DNA from: Roseiarcus sp963798015 | GTDB lineage: Bacteria; Pseudomonadota; Alphaproteobacteria; Rhizobiales; Beijerinckiaceae | Length of the DNA: 64,000 bases | Assembly: GCA_963798015.1 (NCBI GenBank) | Contig: CAWCSA010000001.1 | Coordinates: 316,224-380,223 of the forward strand | Direction: 5' to 3' | Shown here: positions 18,459-27,610 of the stretch, one piece after another | How the letters are laid out: each line of letters begins with the position of its first letter | Position numbering within the stretch: position 1 is the first letter of the stretch | The notes under the pieces: model-generated | Seen by the model: only the letters and a program-made list of their open reading frames with translations | The model's database searches: none | What the model was told of the DNA's origin: nothing | Position numbers and translations under genes: made by a program

Positions 18459-19109
18459 ATGACCATGAAATCGACGCTCATCGTGCCCATAACGCTCCTC
18501 GCGACGCTTGCCGCGAGCGTCCTCGTCCACGACCGCCTCAGGACCAAGCCGTCTTTCGAGGACGCGGCTCCGACGCGAACCGGATCGATTCCGACGGCCC
18601 ATCCCGATGCTCCAGCACCTGTGAGCCCGGCGCCTGTTTCGGCACCGGTGTCCGCGCTCGTCGAGGACGCGGCTCCGACGCGAACCGGATCGATTGCGAC
18701 GGCCCATCCCGATGCTCCGGCGCCTGTGAGCTCGCCGCCCGATTCGGCCCCGGCGCCTGCCACGCTCGAGCCCGAGCCGCCGCGGCGCATGACCGCCTCG
18801 CAAGAGGCGAGCCTCGACGCGTGGATGATCAAGACCTATCTCGCGTGTTGGAAGCCGGCGGCTCAGCCCGCCGACGCAGATCCTTATGTCGCGCGGGTGC
18901 GCCTCAAATTCAAACCCGACGGATCGCTCCTGAAGCCGCCGAAGCTCGTCAATCCGCCGTCCGATCCGGCGCAGAAGCCGCAGGCAAAGAGCGTGTTGCG
19001 GGCTGTCAAGGCATGCGACCCTTTGCCGATGCCGGCTCAATATCGCTCCTTTTATGAGCAATGGAAGGCCAAGACCATCCACTTCGATCCGCAGGTCGCC
19101 GCTCGCTGA
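18459..19109 (+). CDS. Periplasmic TolA/TonB C-terminal-like protein with a duplicated proline-rich linker
   Basis: This 216-residue protein has an N-terminal hydrophobic helix (STLIVPITLLATLAASVL), a Pro/Ala-rich linker and a C-terminal domain (about residues 115-215). The domain reads VARVRLKFKPDGSL ... NPPSDPAQKPQA ... AVKACDPLPMPAQY ... WKAKTIHFDP, the pattern of TolA/TonB-like C-terminal domains in Hyphomicrobiales. The role is probably envelope-related. The linker contains a 35-codon tandem duplication starting EDAAPTRTGSI at 18558 and 18663; the first 70 bases of the two units are almost identical. The intact frame is flanked by transposase debris. Confidence 0.6.
   Translation: MTMKSTLIVPITLLATLAASVLVHDRLRTKPSFEDAAPTRTGSIPTAHPDAPAPVSPAPVSAPVSALVEDAAPTRTGSIATAHPDAPAPVSSPPDSAPAPATLEPEPPRRMTASQEASLDAWMIKTYLACWKPAAQPADADPYVARVRLKFKPDGSLLKPPKLVNPPSDPAQKPQAKSVLRAVKACDPLPMPAQYRSFYEQWKAKTIHFDPQVAAR
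18558..18767 (+). repeat. Two-unit 105-bp in-frame tandem repeat
   Basis: The units start GAGGACGCGGCTCCGACGCG at 18558 and 18663. They encode EDAAPTRTGSI-P/A-TAHPDAPAPVS and then diverge in a Pro/Ala-rich tail. The near identity at DNA level points to a recent duplication. Confidence 0.8.
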
Positions 19110-19138
19110 CCCCGGCATGAGCCGTGAGGGTCCCGAGT

Positions 19139-19485
19139 TTAAATCGGTGGGTTCGGGGCGGGACCTCGCCTTGCAAATTGCGCCGCATCCACCGGATCGT
19201 TCTTGTTACGCCTAACATACGGCTTCACATGCGCGGGCGGCAGCAATCGAACCTCTGCCCGAGTGCGATCAGCGCCTGCCCCCAATGATGCGCCGAAGAG
19301 CACGCCTCCATCGCCACCACGCACGGCGGCAGCTCAGCGAAGAACGGGATCAGTTGGCTGCGCCTGAGTTTGCGCGCCACAACGATCTCGCCCTTCGCGT
19401 CGACCGCGTGAACCTGAAACACCCTCTTCGTCAGATCGAGGCCAACCCGCGTGACAGTCGACAAATTCAGGATAGGCTTGCCCAT
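19139..19485 (-). pseudogene. IS110-family transposase 5' fragment
   Basis: The minus-strand frame from 19485 reads RVGLDLTKRVFQVHAV then FFAELPPCVVAMEACS, the DEDD-type N-terminus of IS110 transposases with the first Asp. A frameshift near 19235 leads into LLPPAHVKPYVRRNK then NDPVDAAQFA, after which homology stops at about 19150. The C-terminal two thirds are missing. Confidence 0.75.
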
Positions 19486-19535
19486 GGACGGCTCCCTTCA
19501 GATGGGTTGATGACAACGACCATCTTGGCGCGCTG

Positions 19536-21068
19536 ATGCCGTTCGGGGCACCGTCTACCCCATCATTCCGCGACGGCGCGCGTCATGCGGAAATCCCCAG
19601 CTGGGACGACATGCCGGAGGCCCTCAAGCCGGTCCTGCGCCGACAAATGGAAGTGTATGCCGGCTTTATGGAGTACACCGACCACCATGTCGGACGCCTG
19701 CTTGATGGCCTCAAGAAGCTCGATATCTCCGACGACACGCTCGTTTATTATATCATCGGCGACAATGGGGCCTCGGCCGAAGGCACGATCAACGGCGCCT
19801 ACAACGAAATGGCCAATTTCAACGGCCTCGCCGCGCTCGAAACGCCCGAATTCCTCACGGAGCGCTTGGACAAGCTCGGCGGTCCGGATTCCTACAATCA
19901 CTACGCAGTCGGTTGGGCGCAAGCAATGAACACGCCCTACCAGTGGACGAAGCAGGTTGCTTCGCATTGGGGCGGGACGCGCAACGGCACGATCGTATCC
20001 TAGCCGAAGGGCATTCAGGCGAAGGGCGAGATCCGCTCGCAATTCCACCATCTCATCGACGTGGCGCCCACGATCCTTGAGGCAGCGGGTCTCCCCGAAC
20101 CGGTCTCGGTCAACGGCATCCACCAGCGCCCCATCGAGGGCGTGAGCATGCTGTACTCATTCAACGACGCCAAGGCGGCGGAGCGCCATGAGACACAATA
20201 CTTCGAGATGTTTGGCAACCGCGGCATCTACCACAAGGGCTGGACGGCGGTGACAAAGCACGGGACGCCCTGGGTTCTCGTTGGGCGAAAGACCGTGCCG
20301 CTCGACGAGGACGTCTGGGAACTCTACGACACCAGCAAAGACTGGAGTCAGGCGAACGATCTGTCCAAGCAGATGCCGGAGAAGCTGCGTGAACTCCAAC
20401 GTCTGTGGCTGATCGAGGCGACGCGCTACAACGTGCTGCCGATCGACGATCGGGTGGTCGAAAAGATGAACCCGGACACGGCCGGTCGGCCGGTGCTGAT
20501 CAAGGGAAACACGCAACTGCTGTTCGGCGGCATGGGGCGCCTGTCCGAGAATTGCGTCCTCAGCATCAAGAACAAGTCCCATTCCGTCACGGCGCAAATC
20601 GAAGTGCCGCAGTCGGGCGTCGAAGGCGTGATCATTGCGCAGGGCGCGAACATCGGCGGCTGGAGCCTGTACGCCAAGGGCGGCAAGCTCAAATATTGCT
20701 ACAACGTCGCCGGGGTGAACCACTACTTCGTCGAGTCGGCGGACCCCATGCCCGCCGGCGACCATCAGGTTCGCATGGAATTCGCCTACGCTGGCGGGGT
20801 CTCGGCAAGGGCGACGCTCTTTGTCGATGGCAAGAAGGTGGGCGAGGGCGCCATACCCATGACTCAGGCGATGGTCTTCTCCGCCGATGACGGCTGCGAC
20901 GTCGGCGAGGATACCGGCGCTCCCGTTTCCCCAGACTACGGCTCGCGCGGCAACGCGTTCAACGGCCGAGTGAAGGGCGTCCAGCTCGCAATTGCCGAGG
21001 CCGCCGAGAACTCGGACCATCTCGTCTCGCCGGAAGACGCCATCCGCATCGCGATGGCGCGCCAGTAA
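19536..21068 (+). pseudogene. Arylsulfatase-type sulfatase, 5'-truncated with one nonsense codon
   Basis: Sulfatase homology begins abruptly at about 19573 with HAEIPSWDDMPEALKP and continues EVYAGFMEYTDHHVGRL and YYIIGDNGASAEG (metal-binding DN region). At 20001-20003 a TAG interrupts the conserved string NGTIVS*PKGIQAKGE, where relatives have Trp, so one TGG-to-TAG change explains it. The same frame then runs to 21068 through HHLIDVAPTILEAAGLP and a beta-rich C-terminal domain. The first roughly 300 residues, including the Cys/Ser that becomes formylglycine, are absent, replaced by IS110 debris. The product would be inactive. Confidence 0.85.
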
Positions 21069-21099
21069 GGCGAGCGCTCGCCCGTCAGCTTCGCGATTG

Positions 21100-22660
21100 G
21101 CAATGGCCGGTTTACGTCGATTTTGTTGAAAAACTCCTTGATCGCGGTGCGGCGCGCTGATTCCCTTCTCCTAGATACAGGAGATTCGGTCGATGATGGG
21201 CGAGCGGCGGATGATGCAGGAGGCGCTGTTCTACAGCTTCAATCTTGAGCGGCATGTGCCCGACGATCATCTGCTGCGCAAGATCGACCGGTTCGTCAAC
21301 TCGTCCGAGGTTCGTGTGCACCTGGGGCCCTATTATAGCGATGTAGGCCTGCCCTCGATCGATCCCGAACTGATGGTGCGCATGCTGATCGTAGGCTACC
21401 GCCTCGGCATTCGCTCGGAGCGGCGGCTGTGCGAGGAGGTCCACCTCAATCTGGCCTACCGATGGTTCTGTCGCTTGGGGCTCGACGGCGACGTCCCCGA
21501 TCATTCAACGTTCTCAAAGAACCGCCACGGCAGCTTCCCGAGAGCGATCTCTTGCGCAAGCTGTTCGAGACCGTGGTGGGGCGCTGCATGAAGGAAGGAA
21601 TCGTGGGCGGCGAGGCCTTCGCGGTCGATGCCAGCATCATCGTGGCCGACGCTCATCGCCGACGCGGCGTCGCCAAGATCGAGGACCTCGATCCGACGTC
21701 CAGTCGTGTAGTCACGGAATATCTTTCGGTGCTGGATGACGCGGCCTTCGGCGGCGCGACGTCGGTCGAGCCGAAGACGATTTCGCCGACCGATCCGGCG
21801 GTCGGTTACACCGCTTCAGCCAACGCCGTTGCCGCTTATGCTTACTCTGACAATTACCTTATCGATCTGAAGCACGCGGTGATCATGGACGTCGAGGCGA
21901 CGACGGCCATTCGTCAAGCTGAAGTCGGAGCGGCCAAGGCGATGCTCGACCGCACGGCTGAACAGTTCGACGTCCCTCACGCTTGGTCGTCGACGGGGGC
22001 TACGGCTAAGATGGTCGGGTGGCTGGTGGACGAGCGTGGGATCGAGCCGCACGTGAACCTGATCGACAAATCCGAGCGCACCGACGGAACTTTCTCTCGC
22101 AGCGACTTCGCATTCGATACCGAACCCGAGACCTCTATGTCTGTCCCGGGGATAAGGAGTTGCGAAAATCTCGCCGCGCTTTCTCCACGCCGCGCGAGGG
22201 CGTCGCGAAGGACGGCGCGATCCGCTATCGCGCCGCTCAACACGACTGCGACGCTTGCATACTCAAACCCAAGTGCTGTCCGAATATGCTCGCACGCAAG
22301 ATCGCGCGATCCGTTCACGAAGCCGCTCGTGACAAGGCCCGTGCGATCGCCAAGACCGAGGCCTACGCCGTCTCATGTCGAGAACGAAAGAAGGTCGAGA
22401 TGCTCTTCGCTCATCTGAAGCGCATTCGCAGGCTCGGTCGATTGCGCCTCCGCGGTCCAAACGGGGCCAAAGATGAGTTCCTATTAGCCGCCACCGCCCA
22501 AAATCTCCGGAAACTGGCGAAGCTCATTCCTCATCCGGCGCCGATCTTCGCCACCTGAGCGAAGAGGCTAACCTGTGCCTTCTGACAGCCGTGCTCGACG
22601 CCAAACCTGGCAGCCAAAACAACGAGTTTTTCAACAAAATCGACGTGAAGCGGACATCGC
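21100..22660 (+). mobile_element. IS1182-like insertion sequence with 37-bp inverted repeats
   Basis: The left end 21100-21136 and right end 22624-22660 are inverted repeats with 33 of 37 matches. The inner 23 bases (ACGTCGATTTTGTTGAAAAA plus CTC) are perfect. The element holds one transposase gene, which is frameshifted. No target duplication was resolved. Confidence 0.8.
21193..22558 (+). pseudogene. IS1182-family transposase, two frameshifts
   Basis: The first frame begins FYSFNLERHVPDDHLLRK and runs through GLPSIDPELMVRMLI to PDHSTFSKNR. A shift near 21530 leads to DSDLLRKLFETVVGRC, EAFAVDASIIVADAHR and NYLIDLKHAVIMDVE. A second shift near 22140 leads to PREGVAKDGAIRYRA, CDACILKPKCCPN (Cys cluster) and RKKVEMLFAHLKRI (catalytic Glu region). 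All family motifs are present, spread over three frames, so the copy is inactive as read. Confidence 0.85.
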
Positions 22661-22983
22661 GAAGCGCGCCGTCGGAGAACTCAACTGGGGCACGGCGGAA
22701 GGGGGAGGCCGAGACCTTCGATTGTCGAATTTGCGCCCATAGTGAGGTCGCGCGAATTCTCGAAACCGGACGTACGATCGAAGGATGCCTACGCGCGTCT
22801 TGCGGATCGCGGTAGCCATCCTCCGGACGGTAGCAATACCCTAAGAGCGGTCATTCTCGGACCGCCGGGCGAACGGTTCAAATCGACCTCTTGCTTTCTT
22901 CCTCATCGATCTAGGAACGGAAGCGATGCGTCAACGTCCTCTCCCTTGACCGCAGCCGGCCCGGTGGAAGCTCTAACCTCCGA
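22661..22983. other. Gene-free gap
   Basis: No conserved frame, RNA or repeat was recognised between the IS1182 end and the ABC permease gene. Confidence 0.3.
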
Positions 22984-23802
22984 CTAGGCGGACGGCTTTC
23001 TGCCTCGTCGCGCAAGAATATTCGCGACAAGCAGCAAAAGGACGGACAGGGTCATCATCAAGGTTGCGGCCGCGGTGATCGCCGGGCTGAGCTGCTCGCG
23101 GAGGCCGATGAACATTTCGAGCGGAAGCGTGCGGTGGTTAGCGCCCGCCAGGAACTGTGCGACGACGACCTCGTCGAACGATGTGACGAACGCGAATGCC
23201 GCGCCGGACAGCACGCCCGGCAGGATGAGCGGCAGCATCACCCTGAAGAAAGCCTTGATCGGCCCCGCTCCAAGCACCGCCGCGGCGCGTATGAGACTGC
23301 GGTCGAAGCCGCTCAGGCTGGCCCCGACCGTCACGACCACGAATGGACTGGCGAGCGCGGTATGCGCCAGAATGACGCCGGCATAGCTGCCCGCAAGGCC
23401 GATGCGCGCATAGAAGAGATACGAACCGACGGCCGTGATCACGACCGGGACGACCAGCGGCGACAGCAGCACAGGCACGACGATGCGCCGTTCTGGGAAT
23501 CTCTCGCTTGACAAGGCGATCGCCGTCATCGTGCCGAGCGCAGTCGCCACCAACGTGACGCCGAAGGCGATGATCAGGCTGTTGACGATCGCCGCCTGCC
23601 AGCGCGGCGTGCCGAGCACGACGTCGTACCAGCGCGTCGAAAATCCCTCCAACGGAAAGATGAAGAAGGCGCCGCTGTTGAACGAGAGCAACACGGGGAT
23701 GAAGGTCGGGACCAGAAGGAACACAACCACGAGGCCGCTCCACAGCCAGAGCAGGCCGACCCGGACGCGCTCACCGATGGTCGGGTAAGGGGAGAGGAGC
23801 AT
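22984..23802 (-). CDS. ABC transporter permease, PotC-like (spermidine/putrescine type)
   Basis: This 272-residue inner-membrane permease has six predicted membrane segments. The conserved EAA loop reads RAAAVLGAGPIKAFFR then VMLPLILPGVLSGA. ATG at 23802 (MLLSPYPTIGERVRV) is chosen because it follows the partner permease stop by two bases. Longer open frames upstream are shadows. Together with the next gene it would form the transmembrane channel for a polyamine-like substrate. No ATPase gene is present here, and the binding protein is truncated, so the transporter is probably non-functional. Confidence 0.85.
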   Translation of the reverse strand: MLLSPYPTIGERVRVGLLWLWSGLVVVFLLVPTFIPVLLSFNSGAFFIFPLEGFSTRWYDVVLGTPRWQAAIVNSLIIAFGVTLVATALGTMTAIALSSERFPERRIVVPVLLSPLVVPVVITAVGSYLFYARIGLAGSYAGVILAHTALASPFVVVTVGASLSGFDRSLIRAAAVLGAGPIKAFFRVMLPLILPGVLSGAAFAFVTSFDEVVVAQFLAGANHRTLPLEMFIGLREQLSPAITAAATLMMTLSVLLLLVANILARRGRKPSA

Positions 23803-23804
23803 CG

Positions 23805-25073
23805 CTACGCCAGCAGCCGATCGAGACCGAGGAGCCTGGCAAAAAGGACGAACAGCGCCAGCGTGAAGATCAGCAGGATAAGGCTTAACGCCGCCGCCAT
23901 CTCCCAGTTGAGATCGACATTGACGTAGTTGGCGATGAAGTTGCTGATGAGCTGATCGCCCGCGCCGCCGATCAGGGCCGGGGTGATGTAATAGCCGAGG
24001 CACAGGATGAAGGTGAGCAGGCATCCCGCCATCACGCCCGGCATGACCTGCGGCAGGTAAACGCGCCGGAAGGCGGTAGCGGGCCGGGCTCCGATCGAGT
24101 AGGCGGCCCGCATCTGGGAGGGCGGGATCGTCCGCATCACGCTGTAGATGGGAAGCAGCGTGAAGGGCAGTTGGATATGGATCATGGCGATGATCAGGCC
24201 GATGCGGCTGTACATCAGGTCGAGACGTTCGCTGACGACGCCGAGCCAGACGAGGAGCTCGTTCACCAGCCCGTACCGCTGGAGGAGCACGGTCCATGCC
24301 GCGGTGCGCACCAGGACCGACGTCCAGAACGGCAATAGCACCGCGGCGATGAGGATCGCGGCGACCGTTCTCGGCGCGTTGGCAATGACATACGCCAGGG
24401 GAAACGCCAGGATCAGCGTTCCGATGGTCACGATCGCGGCGACGGAGAAGGTGCGGACGAACAACCGAATGAAGATCGCCTGATCGGCCGGCACGCGCTC
24501 GACGCCGGCTGCGCCCCATCTCAGATCGAGAGCGCTCAACAGATAGAAGGAGGTCAGCCGATTTGCGCCTTCTATCGCGGTCCACGTAGCGGGATTTGAC
24601 CAGAACGGCGCGGATTTGACGATTTGCAGCGCGGACTGACCGTCCGTTCCCTGCAGTTGCCGCGCCGTGCGCAGAACCTGGCTGCGCGCCCCGGGAAGAC
24701 GGACGTTGAGGCTCTTGGCGAGGTCGGCCGCGGTGCCGATTGCCTGCTTCTCCTTGAGGTCGTCGACAAGCGCGGCGAATGCGGCATCGCCCGGCAGCCC
24801 CGCGCCATCCCAGTTGCGCAGCGCCTCGCCGGTTCGCGGCAGCGCGTCCGCGATCGACGGGTCGTAGACGGCGCGCGCCAGCAGCAGCGCTATCGGGATG
24901 CCAAAGCTGAACAGGAGCAGCGCGAGCAACGGCGCCGCAAGCAGGAACGATTTCAGCCGGACGCCGAACTCGGCGCGCCTCAGCGCCCTGGCGAGCGCCG
25001 GCGTGACCTCTTCGACAGCGTCGCCGAGGAGCGTCTGCGACGACGCCGGATCGCCAGCCTGAGAGCGGAACAT
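23805..25073 (-). CDS. ABC transporter permease, PotB-like
   Basis: This 422-residue permease has a long N-terminal periplasmic insertion (about residues 70-200) between the first membrane helix (FLLAAPLLALLLFSFG) and the core. This is common in the larger subgroup of polyamine/opine permeases. The core has YVIANAPRTVAAILI, VLLPFWTSVLVRTAAW and the EAA loop RAAYSIGARPATAFRR then VYLPQVMPGVMAG. It is directly upstream of the PotC-like gene and six bases downstream of the binding-protein fragment, so it is an operon remnant. Confidence 0.85.
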   Translation of the reverse strand: MFRSQAGDPASSQTLLGDAVEEVTPALARALRRAEFGVRLKSFLLAAPLLALLLFSFGIPIALLLARAVYDPSIADALPRTGEALRNWDGAGLPGDAAFAALVDDLKEKQAIGTAADLAKSLNVRLPGARSQVLRTARQLQGTDGQSALQIVKSAPFWSNPATWTAIEGANRLTSFYLLSALDLRWGAAGVERVPADQAIFIRLFVRTFSVAAIVTIGTLILAFPLAYVIANAPRTVAAILIAAVLLPFWTSVLVRTAAWTVLLQRYGLVNELLVWLGVVSERLDLMYSRIGLIIAMIHIQLPFTLLPIYSVMRTIPPSQMRAAYSIGARPATAFRRVYLPQVMPGVMAGCLLTFILCLGYYITPALIGGAGDQLISNFIANYVNVDLNWEMAAALSLILLIFTLALFVLFARLLGLDRLLA

Positions 25074-25079
25074 CGGACG

Positions 25080-25678
25080 CTACCGCGCCAGCCAGGCGTT
25101 GAAGCGCTTGACGAGATCCGGGCCATGGTCGCCCCAGAACGTGGGATCAGCCACCAGGTACGAGGTCATGTGATCAGGGGCGTTCGGCAGCTTGGCCAAA
25201 GCGTGAGCCGCCACGAAGGGCGCAGCGTCTTTGCGAACCGGACCGTAGGCGATGTAGCTCGCAAGCCTGGCGTTGTTCTCGGGCGTGCTGATATAGGCGA
25301 GGAACTTGTAGGCGAGATCGACGTTCTTCGCGCCCTTGGGGATCGCGATCATGTCGAACTCCAGGATCTGACCGTTCCAGACGATCTTGAACGGCCTGCC
25401 CTCATTGTCGATCGCGTTCTGGATCCGGCCGTTCCAGCCCGTCGTCATCACCACTTCGCGCGAAGCAAGGAGTTGCGGGGGCTGCGCACCGGCTTCCCAG
25501 CAGACGATGTCCTTCTTGATCGTGTCGAGTTTCCTGAAAGCGCGATCCACCCCGACGGGCGTGGCGAGCACCTTGTAGACATCGGCGGGGGCGACCCCGT
25601 CCGCCATCAGGGCCCATTCGAGATTCTGCGCCGGGAACTTGCGCATGCCCCGTTTGCCGGGGAACTTCTTGGTGTCTT
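25080..25678 (-). pseudogene. ABC substrate-binding protein (PotD-like), 5'-truncated
   Basis: The readable C-terminal part of about 200 residues starts DTKKFPGKRGMRKFPA and includes NLEWALMADGVAPADVY, VVMTTGWNGRIQNAI and FKIVWNGQILEFDMIA, ending HGPDLVKRFNAWLAR. Family members are about 350 residues with a signal peptide. The first roughly 150 are replaced at 25679 by an IS1380 fragment. Without a signal peptide it cannot reach the periplasm. The order binding protein - PotB - PotC is standard. Confidence 0.85.
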
Positions 25679-26470
25679 GTCTACGACACCGAGCGAAGCC
25701 GCCCCGTCGCGGTCGTGTTGCGACCTGGCAAGACGCCCGGCGGCGTCGAAGTGCGCGCCCATCTGCGCCGCCTGGTCCGACATATCCGCAAATGCTGGCC
25801 CAAGACGCGCATCACCTTCCGGGGCGATGGACATTACGCTCGGCCCGAGGCGATGACATGGTGCGAGAAGAACGGCGCCGACTATGTGTTCGGCCTGCCC
25901 GGCACGCAGCCTCTGTCGAAAAAAGTCGATGACAAGGCCGACGAGGTTCGCGTCGAACGCGCTCTGGAAAACAAGGACATCGTGCGCGGTTATGCCGAGA
26001 CCCGACACAGAGCCGGTTCTTGGACCTGCGAGCGGCGCGCCGTCGCGCGTATCGAAGCCACGACGCTCGGCCTCGATATCCGCTTCGTCGTCACCAATCT
26101 CGAATGCGGCTCCCCCGAATGGATCTACGACAGCCTGTATTGCGCGCGTGGTCAGGCGGAGAACCTGATCAAGCTGCACAAGACGCAGCTCTCATCGGAT
26201 CGCACGTCCTGCCGTTCCGCCGTCGCCAATCAGGTTCGGCTCGTCCTGCACACCGCCGCCTATTGGCTGATGCTGACCGTCCGAGACGCCATTCCCAAAC
26301 AGTGCGATCTGGCCAAGGCCGAGTTCGCGACCTTGCGCCTTCGTCTGCTCAAAATCGCCGCTCGCGTCATCGAAACCGCCAGAACCGTGCGCCTGGCCTT
26401 CGCCACCTGTCATCCCGAGGCGGCCCTCTTCGCCAGCTTGCCCGGCGCGCTCGCTCCGCTCGGCCCCTGA
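25679..26470 (+). mobile_element. IS1380-family transposase, C-terminal fragment
   Basis: The plus-strand frame starts without a start codon at VYDTERSRPVAVVLRPG and continues KTRITFRGDGHYARPE (catalytic Asp), CARGQAENLIKLHK (Glu region), ANQVRLVLHTAAYWLM and a normal family C-terminus at 26470. The N-terminal half and left end are missing. Its left edge is exactly the break in the substrate-binding protein gene. Confidence 0.85.
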
Positions 26471-27608
26471 CAGACGGGGCATCGGTCCCTTCCCCCGTCC
26501 CCTTCCTCCAACGCGTCATCAAAAAGTGCGAACCTTCAAGCGGTGAAAAACCCGAACGACGACCCGCAACCAAAATCACCGCGAACCAAAATCTCGGAAA
26601 AGCACCGCTGCCTGTGAATAGGAGCGGCTAATAACCCTCGATATGGCCGTCGAAGTGGTGGCCGCGTTTGTCTCCAAGAACCTTCTGCCGAGAGGCGAAC
26701 TGACTGAATCGCCTTCAAGAGCCGTCGCAAATTCTGCCGCCCGGAAATGGTTTGGCGTCGCCGCCACGCCATTGGTTCGCCCGCCTTAGCCAACCCCGTA
26801 GCGACATCCAAACCTGTGTGAGCCGCACTGGGGCCCGCCTCACAGCCCGTCATCTCGAGTGTGATGGTCGCGGCGCATTGATGTTTTGTCGATGTTTCAT
26901 CTTTCAAATGTTTCAGTCGCCGCCCCGACCGCGCGCGCGTGAACCCCCTTTCATCGCCTATGCATGAGGCTCTGCGCCGGAACCCGGCGCAACCCTCGAC
27001 AAGCCTGCATACTGTGAGACGGGTCGCCCTATCTCAGGCGAACATGTGGTCTAGCAATTGGAGGGGCAGAAATGGCGCAAGGTTGATGCCGATTGGGCGG
27101 GTCTCGGAACGATCTCGCGCCGGCCACCATGACCCGCAGGCAGCTTCTCCGTCTCGCACACCCAGGTCTCGGCAACCGCGGGGGTTGCAAATTCGCTTAC
27201 GCCGTGTCTGTGGACCATCTGTGGCTTCAAGCGCAGACGATAGGCCGCGTAGCCGAGGCCTGCACAGCCGACAAGGATCATCGCCCATGTCGACGTCTAG
27301 GGCACAGAAGTCGTTACTGGGGGTCATGGTCCCGGTAAAGCTCCCCGTACCCTCGAACGTCACCCCTTATGAAGGTAGTCGCGTGCGACACCCATGCGGC
27401 GGACCGATCGCATGCCACAACCGCCAACGGCTTTCTCAACGCTGGCGCCATTACCGTGGTAGCAAGCCTTCTGGTGCCGCGATGCTTATTGCCCGCTTGA
27501 TCTGGCGACTCGCTGAGTTTCTGCCGGCAATCACAAGCGACCAAGGGCGTGCCGTGCTCTGGAGCGAGGTTATGAGCGGGATGCTTCGACTTCAACTCGT
27601 GTATGACC
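26471..27608. other. 1.1-kb stretch without a convincing gene
   Basis: Frames here are short or of low quality. A frame at about 26640 (EVVAAFVSKNLLPRGEL) slightly recalls a MucR/Ros N-terminus but breaks off at once. One small possible gene at 27051-27281 is listed separately. I see no RNA gene or repeat. Confidence 0.3.
27051..27281 (-). CDS. Possible small membrane/lipoprotein-like hypothetical protein
   Basis: ATG at 27281 opens MILVGCAGLGYAAYRLR, a short hydrophobic start with a lipobox-like LVGC. FATPAVAETWVCETEK follows. The total is 76 residues, and the last third (after LPAGHGG) looks like run-on. No family is recognised; this could be a chance frame. Confidence 0.3.
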   Translation of the reverse strand: MILVGCAGLGYAAYRLRLKPQMVHRHGVSEFATPAVAETWVCETEKLPAGHGGRREIVPRPAQSASTLRHFCPSNC

Positions 27609-27610
27609 TA

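Noticed and set aside
22984..24585. 533-residue frame covering both ABC permease genes
   Set aside because: Its first half is an Arg-rich shadow of the PotB-like gene. The real permease starts at 23802.
26640..26760. MucR/Ros-type regulator fragment (EVVAAFVSKNLLP)
   Set aside because: Only about 15 residues resemble the family, and the zinc-finger part is absent; this could be chance.
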